DNA of 64,000 nucleotides from Bacteroides sp. MSB163 (GTDB taxonomy: Bacteria; Bacteroidota; Bacteroidia; Bacteroidales; Bacteroidaceae): NCBI RefSeq assembly GCF_036416795.1, contig NZ_CP143867.1:3774001-3838000 (forward strand), written 5' to 3'. Both the position numbers and the translations under genes were made by a program. The notes under the pieces were generated by a model that did no database searches, had not been told where the DNA came from, and was given only the letters and a program-made list of their open reading frames with translations. Shown here piece by piece: positions 17,401-23,563 of the stretch (positions are counted from its first letter, which is position 1; each line of letters opens with the position of its first letter).

Positions 17401-19865
17401 GAGCCTATCCGAACGCCAGAGTGCTGTATCCGGGCAAGGAGGACTTTACACCGGAGAAACGTGTCGGAATATTCCATGACATCAAGAACAATAACTGGGA
17501 CTGTATCATCCTGACACACGACCAGTTCGGAAAAATACCCCAGTCTCCCGAAATACAGCAGGAAATATATACGCAGGAAATAGACAGCATCGAAGAGAAT
17601 CTCGCCGTATTCGAGCAGCAGGGCAATGAAGTGAGCGGCTGGATAAAGAAGGGGCTGGAAAGAAGAAAGGAGAACCTTGAAGCCAAACTTGAAAAGCTGG
17701 AACAGGATATAAAAGACCGGACGGACGATGTGACCGATTTCAGGCAAATGGGCATCGACCACCTCTTCGTTGACGAATCGCACAATTTCAAAAACTTGAT
17801 GTTCAATACACGCCATGCAAGAGTTTCCGGTCTGGGCAACCCCGAAGGAAGCATGAAGGCCATGAACATGCTTTTCGCCATCCGTACCATACAGGAGCGC
17901 ACAGGCAAGGATTTGGGGGCCACTTTCTTGTCCGGTACAACCATTTCCAACAGCCTGACGGAACTCTATCTCCTTTTCAAATATCTCCGTCCGAAGGAAA
18001 TGGAGCGGCAGGGGATTACCTGTTTTGACGGCTGGGCGGCCGTCTATGCGAAGAAAAGCACGGACTTTGAATTTTCCGTGACCAACCAGGTCGTGCAGAA
18101 AGAGCGTTTCCGCTATTTTATCAAAGTGCCGGAACTCGCCAATTTCTATGCGGAGATAACCGATTACAAAACGGCCGAAGACGTAGGGGTTGACAGGCCG
18201 GAACTCAACGAGCAGCTCTATCACATACCGCCCACTCCCCAGCAGGAGATTTTCATTCAGAAACTGATAAAGTTCGCTGAAACCGGAGATGCAGCCTACA
18301 TAGACAGGGAGCCTCTGTCCAAGGCGGAAGAAAAGGCACAGATGCTGATCGCCACCAACTACTCGAACAAGATGTCGCTTGACATGCGGCTGATAGACCC
18401 TGAATACGGCGACAATCCGGGAAACAAGGCGTCCCATTGCGCGGCCAAGATTGCGGAATATTACTATAAATATCTCGACCAGAAAGGCACACAGTTCATC
18501 TTTTCAGACTTGAGTACCTATAAACCCGACCAGTGGAACATCTACAGTGAGATAAGGCGCAAACTCGTGGAAGACCATAATATCCCGGAAAAGCAGATAA
18601 AGTTCATTCAGGAAGCAAATAGCGACAACGCACGCAAGGAACTGTTCAGCGATATGAACTCCGGGCGCATCCGTTTCCTTTTCGGGTCCACACAGAAACT
18701 GGGAACAGGAGTCAATGCGCAGGAGCGTGCCGTGGCCATCCATCATCTGGACATACCCTGAAGGCCGTCCGATCTGGAACAGCGTAACGGACGGGCGGTA
18801 AGAAAGGGCAATATCATCGCCAAGCAATATGCCGATAATAAGGTGGACTGTTACATCTATGCGGTGGAAAAGTCTCTGGACAGTTACAAGTTCAACCTGC
18901 TGCAAAACAAGCAGGTGTTCATCAACCAGCTTAAAAGCCGCAATCTGGCCGCCCGTACCATTGACGAGGGGGCGATAGACGAAAACGGCGGAGGCAATTT
19001 CAGTGAATATGTGGCTATCCTTTCAGGTAATGATGATTTGTTGGAAAAGGCAAAACTGGACAAGAAATTGGCAGTCCTTGAAAGCGAAAGGCAGGCGTAT
19101 CACCGTAATAAAGGTAATGCGAAAGGAAAGCTGAATGAAAAGACCGCCGGAATAGAGAAGAACAACATTTTTATCGGACGCTTTACCAGAGATTGGGAAT
19201 ATTTCAATAAAGTGGCTCCCGTAGATGCGGAAACCGGGCTTCGTCCCAATCCCCTGAAACTGGACGGTGTGGACTCGGACAATATCGAGATACTCGGCAA
19301 CCGGCTTGCCGCAATCAACCAGAAAGCCCGGACGGAGGACGATTACATGAAAATCGGAACCCTGTTCGATTTTCGTATCCTTGTGCGTACCGAGAAGACC
19401 TGCAACGGTGACACGCAAGCCTTGCAGAACAAGTTCATGGTCGAGGGACTGGACGGTATCAAATATACCTATCATAACGGTTACATAGCCAAAGACCCCA
19501 AACTGGCCGTAATGTATTTCATCAATGCGCTGGAACGTATTCCCGGCATGATTGAGAAACGGGAAAAGGAAAATGCGGAGTTGTCAAAAGATATTCCGGT
19601 CTTGCAGGAAATAGTGGCAGCCACATGGCCCAAAGAGGGAGAAATCAAAAAGTTGGGTGAAGAGCTTGCCACATTGAACCGAAAGATACAGCTTACCCTT
19701 AAACCGGTAGGACGACATGAAAATGCAGAAGGCAAAGAAACGGCAGCAGAGGAGCAGAAACTTGCCAGTGGCAGTGACGTAATCCCTGATTTACCACGGC
19801 AGGCAAAACATGTACCGGCAAGGGATACTATCACCCCGGCAAAGGAGCTGAAAAAAATATCCTAA
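14466..19865 (+). CDS. N6-adenine methylase / SNF2-type helicase, two in-frame TGAs
   Basis: 1,800 codons from ATG 14466 to TAA 19863-19865. N-terminal methylase: F-L-D-P-S-A-G-T-G-M-F (SAM-binding) and S-N-I-P-F-G (catalytic NPPF-like). Helicase: H-E-V-G-T-G-K-T (Walker A), F-V-D-E-S-H (Walker B), L-S-G-T-T-I-S-N, and G-V-N-A-Q-E-R ... L-E-Q-R-N-G-R-A (motifs V-VI). TGA codon 60 (14643-14645) lies in D-I-E-R-[TGA]-T-T-D-R-E; TGA codon 1432 (18759-18761) lies in L-D-I-P-[TGA]-R-P-S-D-L-E-Q-R, where the family has an almost invariant Trp. Twelve other Trp codons are TGG. Stopping at the second TGA would remove motif VI. The ICE-2 copy at 62104-64000 has the same TGA. Probable role: element DNA processing or anti-restriction methylation. 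Confidence 0.85.
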
Positions 19866-19881
19866 TGTTTCCGGCGGCACA

Positions 19882-20002
19882 TTGCTGTAACCCCGGAAGC
19901 TACGCAGGCTCCACTTCCGCAGGTTACAGCAAAGAGCCGCTTCTCAGGAAAGGACAAAGGCACGGCGGGCACCCGGATAAATCCGACCTTGCCCGCCGTG
20001 CC
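19882..20002. terminator. two hairpins between helicase and HTH genes, conserved with compensating changes
   Basis: Hairpin A: TTGCTGTAACC/GGTTACAGCAA (19882-19892 with 19922-19932). Hairpin B: GGCACGGCGGGCA/TGCCCGCCGTGCC (19959-19971 with 19990-20002), with an inner GGAT/ATCC. The ICE-2 copy (61978-62088) has different arm bases that still pair. Converging genes suggest a bidirectional terminator; a structured RNA is possible. Confidence 0.6.
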
Positions 20003-20026
20003 CTTGTCTGTCAGCCGTAAATCACA

Positions 20027-20356
20027 TCATTCCTCTTCCTCAAAGGAAAGGCTTTCCACCTGCTTATTGATTACCTTCCAGTCAATCGAATCTTTCAGGT
20101 TGATAATATCTACAATAGAATAATGCTTTGTCCCGTTCTCTTCTTCTGCAAAACGCAGACGCCCACTTAAACGCTGCTTCTCAATTTCTGCCGGATCGAG
20201 ATTTATCAGTTCGCAGACTTCATCGGGCAGCATGGAAAGCGCCACATCATTTTCCTGACAGATATGTTGCAGGACAGCCAGCATATTCAACGACTTCTTA
20301 TAACTTCTCACGAGCGCAGCGAATGAACCGCTTTCAATTTTAATCATCTTCTTCAT
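20027..20356 (-). CDS. small HTH-type element protein
   Basis: 109 aa. Starts MKKMIKIESGSFAALVRSYK; the second half (D-E-V-C-E-L-I-N-L-D-P-A-E-I-E-K-Q-R, G-R-L-R-F-A-E-E, H-Y-S-I-V-D-I-I-N-L) has the helix-turn-helix and wing order of excisionase/MerR-like HTH_17 proteins. Likely a regulator or directionality factor of the element. Follows the next HTH gene after five bases. Ends with a genuine TGA: reading through gives unrelated sequence in the two element copies. Copy in ICE-2 at 61618-61947. Confidence 0.65.
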   Translation of the reverse strand: MKKMIKIESGSFAALVRSYKKSLNMLAVLQHICQENDVALSMLPDEVCELINLDPAEIEKQRLSGRLRFAEEENGTKHYSIVDIINLKDSIDWKVINKQVESLSFEEEE

Positions 20357-20361
20357 AACGC

Positions 20362-20658
20362 TTATTTTTTAGAGTGTTCTTCTTTTTCCAGTAACATGGC
20401 ACGGAGTACGTCCGAACGACGGTAATATATCTTCCCCTTGTCTCTGTGAAAGGGGAGTGTCCCGTCATTGCGTCGTCTTAAAAGTGTCCTGTCCGACATC
20501 TTGGTAAGCAGGCGCACACCTTTTGAATCCAGTATCTCGCTGTCCGGCAAATTATGTACGGCAGGAGCCAATAACTTTTCAATGTTGGTAACTTTAGCAA
20601 GTATGGCACTTAGCATGTGGGTTGTCTGTCCACCCGGTGCAGTTCTTCTGTTATTCAT
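20362..20658 (-). CDS. HTH_17/excisionase-like DNA-binding protein
   Basis: 98 aa. S-K-G-V-R-L-L-T-K-M-S-D-R-T-L-L-R-R-R followed by G-T-L-P-F-H-R-D-K-G-K-I-Y-Y-R-R-S-D-V-L is a clear HTH_17 domain as in Bacteroides Xis2-type proteins. First gene of the leftward pair at the element end. A palindrome at 20716-20738, about 60 bases upstream and conserved in ICE-2, is a likely operator for it. Ends with TAA here, whereas the ICE-2 copy ends with TGA overlapping the next start. Confidence 0.7.
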   Translation of the reverse strand: MNNRRTAPGGQTTHMLSAILAKVTNIEKLLAPAVHNLPDSEILDSKGVRLLTKMSDRTLLRRRNDGTLPFHRDKGKIYYRRSDVLRAMLLEKEEHSKK

Positions 20659-20715
20659 AATGACCTTATTTTTATTGTTTATGGTGCAATATTACGGAGA
20701 TATTATAAGGCCATT

Positions 20716-20738
20716 GGTTACTCAACCGTTGAGCAACC
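20716..20738. promoter_or_regulatory. 23-base palindrome, probable operator or Xis site
   Basis: Arms GGTTACTCAAC and GTTGAGCAACC around a central C; ten of eleven positions pair. The same 23 bases occur at 61236-61258, inverted with the ICE-2 copy, while flanking sequence has begun to diverge. Position upstream of the HTH genes suggests autoregulation. Confidence 0.55.
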
Positions 20739-20777
20739 GTCAAAAAAAGACAGAAAACGCCAATTTGGGACAAAAAA

Positions 20778-20807
20778 AATAGCCGGGAGGCACTGTCCCC
20801 GGCTATT
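20778..20807 (-). terminator. terminator at the element edge
   Basis: AATAGCCGGG/CCCGGCTATT with a ten-base loop; on the minus strand it runs into eight T. It would stop leftward transcription entering the element. ICE-2 has a different hairpin at the same place (61168-61200), at the point where homology between the copies ends. Confidence 0.65.
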
Positions 20808-20810
20808 CTA

Positions 20811-21280
20811 TAACAAGTAGGTATCAATAAGTTATGCCTTAAATCATTAATATGTTAATAATCAGATTTATACAAAAATAAATGGCAGTATATTTTGCTA
20901 TATTCCAAATATTGCCTACATTTGTATATGAGTTATTTGAAACTATGCAAAGCAGTGTAACCCGAAGCAAGACTTCCATCACCAAATCGTTACCTGCATC
21001 TTTTAGACTCTCTATATTTACTTTATCTTCAGAGAGTTACAACAAAATACATTGTTTTAAGCAATGAAACAAATCAGAAAATGCAGAGGCTAATATAATC
21101 GGACAGATAATGCAGAGAAAGGAGATACAGTGTTAGCAATAGGTTATTACTACGCTTACCAATTATTGCATCAGTTAAAGATTGGATATGTTAATTATTA
21201 ATACAACAAATCCTTAATAGTTAACGAAAATATAGTGTCTATTAAAACATGTTGTAATATGTTGTAGATCACCCTGAAAA
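20811..21280. other. 470-base non-coding junction between ICE-1 and chromosome
   Basis: AT-rich, with no gene I can support. The element boundary should lie here because homology to ICE-2 ends near 20760 and chromosomal genes begin at 21382. I could not identify an attachment-site repeat. Confidence 0.5.
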
Positions 21281-21311
21281 TTTGGAGATATCCTCAAAGT
21301 CCGTATCTTTG
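21281..21311 (+). promoter_or_regulatory. Bacteroides promoter of a small RNA
   Basis: TTTG at 21281-21284, a 19-base spacer, then TATCTTTG at 21304-21311: a textbook Bacteroides -33/-7 pair. Confidence 0.75.
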
Positions 21312-21316
21312 CAATG

Positions 21317-21383
21317 TGTTTTTCATAGTATTAGATTTAAGGTTAACAAAAGATTGGCTGTCTGGGATAGATAGCCTTTTTTT
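21317..21383 (+). ncRNA. candidate small RNA of about 67 nt
   Basis: Begins just after the promoter and ends in a hairpin GGCTGTCT/AGATAGCC (one G-T pair) followed by seven T (21356-21383). The middle contains TTTTTCATAGTATTAG and TTAAGGTTAAC, a string I recall as repeated in Bacteroides genomes. There is no open frame. Its terminator overlaps the end of the converging acetyltransferase gene. Confidence 0.55.
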
Positions 21384-21903
21384 ATGTCCTTTCGTTATCA
21401 GTCTTGAGAAGTGAATACATCTTCATATCCAGAATCTGCCCGTTCTTTACTGCATTACTTCTGAGTGTTCCTTCATCTTTGAATCCGCTTTTTTCAAGAA
21501 TCCGGCAGGAAGCGATATTATAGCTAAACGGCTCTGCAAAAATACGGAGGATATCAGTGTTGCTAAAAACATACTGGCAGGTCTGTTTGATAGCGCAGGT
21601 TCCCAAGCCTTTGCCCCAAAAAGGTTCTGCTATATAATAGCCTATTTCGGCAGTCAGCGAGTGAATGTTGTCTTTGCGAAACACACCAATGCTTCCTACT
21701 ACTTTGTCGTCAGCGGTGATGGCGAAGGCGAAAATACTGTTCTTATCGGCCTTCAGCATTTCATTGATATAATATTTTGCATCGTCTTCAGTATAGGGAT
21801 AAGGCAGACCGTCCCGAAGATTGTCCTGAATGTTTTTGTTATTTAAGGTTGCTGCAAGTTCGGCGGCATCGTCTATTTTCCATTTTCTGATTTTACATTC
21901 CAT
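21382..21903 (-). CDS. GNAT-family N-acetyltransferase
   Basis: 173 aa, RimJ/RimL-like. Beginning E-C-K-I-R-K-W-K-I-D-D-A-A-E-L-A; acetyl-CoA binding region A-E-P-F-W-G-K-G-L-G-T-C-A-I; C-terminal S-C-R-I-L-E-K-S-G-F-K-D-E-G is typical. Transfers acetyl from acetyl-CoA to an unknown amine substrate. Monocistronic, converging on the small RNA. Confidence 0.85.
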   Translation of the reverse strand: MECKIRKWKIDDAAELAATLNNKNIQDNLRDGLPYPYTEDDAKYYINEMLKADKNSIFAFAITADDKVVGSIGVFRKDNIHSLTAEIGYYIAEPFWGKGLGTCAIKQTCQYVFSNTDILRIFAEPFSYNIASCRILEKSGFKDEGTLRSNAVKNGQILDMKMYSLLKTDNERT

Positions 21904-22064
21904 ATCAATATCCTTCTTTTTTAATTAATCTGAAACGGGAGAGTTGCCGGCAAAGATAAGAAACTTTATTTTTAACCACTTATTTAATAAATGCAAAATG
22001 TGAACTTCCCGATTTAACTTCACCCTTCTTTCTGTTTCTAACCTAATAAAGCTAAGAAACTGAA

Positions 22065-22607
22065 TTGATGATAAACGAGGATAAGCTCCGGCAGGTATAT
22101 GCTTCCGACCCGAAGAAAGGGTTTAAGATGCTGATAGATAACTTCCAGGTACCTATATATAATTATATACGGCGTTTGGTGGTGTCGCACGAGGATGCAG
22201 AAGATGTTCTTCAGGAAGTCTTTATCCGGGTGTACCGTAATTTGGACCAGTTTCGTGGTGAAAGCTCGCTGAGTACCTGGATATACAGGATTGCAACCAA
22301 TGAAAGTTTGCGCTTGCTGAATACACGAAAGGATGAAGAAGCAATTCCTGCCGAAGAAGTACAAGAGGAACTGATAGGTAAACTGAGGGCTTCCGATTAT
22401 ATTGATTACGAAAATGAACTGGCAGTCAAGTTTCAGGAAGCCATACTGAGTTTGCCCGAAAAACAACGGCTAATATTCAACCTACGCTATTACGATGAGC
22501 TCGATTATGAAGAAATCAGCCGTATACTGGATAGTAAGGTCGATACTCTCAAAGTGAATTATCACTATGCGAAAGAAAAAATAAAAGAATACATCTTAAA
22601 CAGATAG
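22065..22607 (+). CDS. ECF-type RNA polymerase sigma factor
   Basis: 180 aa. Region 2: D-A-E-D-V-L-Q-E-V-F-I-R-V-Y-R-N-L and S-S-L-S-T-W-I-Y-R-I-A; region 4: L-P-E-K-Q-R-L-I-F-N-L-R-Y-Y-D and Y-E-E-I-S-R-I-L-D. Start may be ATG 22065 or 22068. Followed after four bases by a small membrane protein that is probably its anti-sigma factor, then an exported protein and an outer-membrane barrel, which suggests an envelope-response regulon. Confidence 0.9.
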   Translation: MMINEDKLRQVYASDPKKGFKMLIDNFQVPIYNYIRRLVVSHEDAEDVLQEVFIRVYRNLDQFRGESSLSTWIYRIATNESLRLLNTRKDEEAIPAEEVQEELIGKLRASDYIDYENELAVKFQEAILSLPEKQRLIFNLRYYDELDYEEISRILDSKVDTLKVNYHYAKEKIKEYILNR

Positions 22608-22611
22608 GACG

Positions 22612-22965
22612 ATGAATAAAGAATTTGATTTTGACGATATCGGTAAAAAGACACCTTACCGCACTCCTGATAATTTTTTTGAGGATATGCAGCAGAAGGT
22701 GATGGAACGTACTTGCGGCGGGCAACGCCGGAAACATCGTTTACAGATAATGTTCTCTACTGCCATAGCGGCAGCTGCAATACTGACAGGGGTATTGTTT
22801 GTTCCGTCTTATCTCCGGACGGAAGATGCACCTGCAGGAACTTCGGATATGCTGGCTGTAGAAAGAAGTAGCAGTGATCCGGTTGATAAATGGATTCACG
22901 AACTGTCGGATGAGGAGTTGGAAGAGCTCGTCAACTTCTCTGAGAATGACATATTTTTAAATTAG
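22612..22965 (+). CDS. small membrane protein, probable anti-sigma factor
   Basis: 117 aa. Cytoplasmic N-terminus of about 45 residues, one membrane segment (F-S-T-A-I-A-A-A-A-I-L-T-G-V-L-F-V), then a short acidic periplasmic tail ending E-L-S-D-E-E-L-E-E-L-V-N-F. Position directly after an ECF sigma gene and topology fit an anti-sigma factor; no named domain recognised. Confidence 0.6.
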   Translation: MNKEFDFDDIGKKTPYRTPDNFFEDMQQKVMERTCGGQRRKHRLQIMFSTAIAAAAILTGVLFVPSYLRTEDAPAGTSDMLAVERSSSDPVDKWIHELSDEELEELVNFSENDIFLN

Positions 22966-22989
22966 GTATTAATTAAAAACAAGAAGATT

Positions 22990-23532
22990 ATGAAGACTAA
23001 GTTTATTTATGTAATTTTGGCTGCCCTCCTGATTGGTAGCCAGACAATTTCTGCTCAGAACAAGGATAACAAAACCAATAAGCAACGTCCTACACCTGAA
23101 CAAATGATTCAAAGACAAGCCAATCAGATGGTGACGAAACTGATGCTGGATGATGCAACAGCTGCCAAGTTCACTCCGGTTTACGAAAAATATCTGAAAG
23201 ATTTAAGCGAATGTCGGATGATGAACCGCAGGGAAAGGCCCAGGAACAATAATGCGGAAGCAACCCCGGCTACCAAACCTGTACTGACAGATGCGGAAAT
23301 AGAAAAGCAGATCAAGGATCAGTTTGCGCAAAGCCGTAAGATACTGGATATTCGCGAGAAATATTATAATGAATTCCGCAAGATTCTGTCTCCCAAGCAG
23401 ATTGCAAAAATCTATCAGACAGAAAAAAGCAATGCGAATAAATTCAGAAAAGAATTTGACAGAAGAAAAGGTCAGAAACATGGTCAAGGAAAACGGCCGG
23501 CTCATGCAAGACCAGCTTCAAATAATAAATAA
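22990..23532 (+). CDS. exported helical protein, Spy/DUF4890-like
   Basis: 180 aa. Signal peptide ending in Q-T-I-S-A-Q-N; then charged helices with L-T-x-x-Q-like segments (L-S-P-K-Q-I-A-K-I-Y), as in periplasmic Spy/CpxP-like chaperone or metal-sensing proteins. Basic tail rich in Lys, Arg and His. Third gene of the sigma factor operon. Confidence 0.6.
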   Translation: MKTKFIYVILAALLIGSQTISAQNKDNKTNKQRPTPEQMIQRQANQMVTKLMLDDATAAKFTPVYEKYLKDLSECRMMNRRERPRNNNAEATPATKPVLTDAEIEKQIKDQFAQSRKILDIREKYYNEFRKILSPKQIAKIYQTEKSNANKFRKEFDRRKGQKHGQGKRPAHARPASNNK

Positions 23533-23563
23533 CATTTTTCATTAAACTACTTGATAAACACGA

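Noticed and set aside
1..19865. Simple decay of ICE-1 as explanation of the stops
   Set aside because: Decay would also give TAA, TAG and frameshifts; none occur in these genes, and the ICE-2 comparison shows synonymous change beyond the TGA.
1..19865. Strand-specific G-to-A hypermutation
   Set aside because: Genes on both strands are affected in the same codon sense, no TAG from TGG is seen, about 29 TGG codons remain, and neighbouring bases show no common context.
1..19865. Selenocysteine at the TGA codons
   Set aside because: Sites correspond to Trp rather than Cys positions, no SECIS-like hairpin follows in a consistent place, and conjugation proteins are not selenoproteins.
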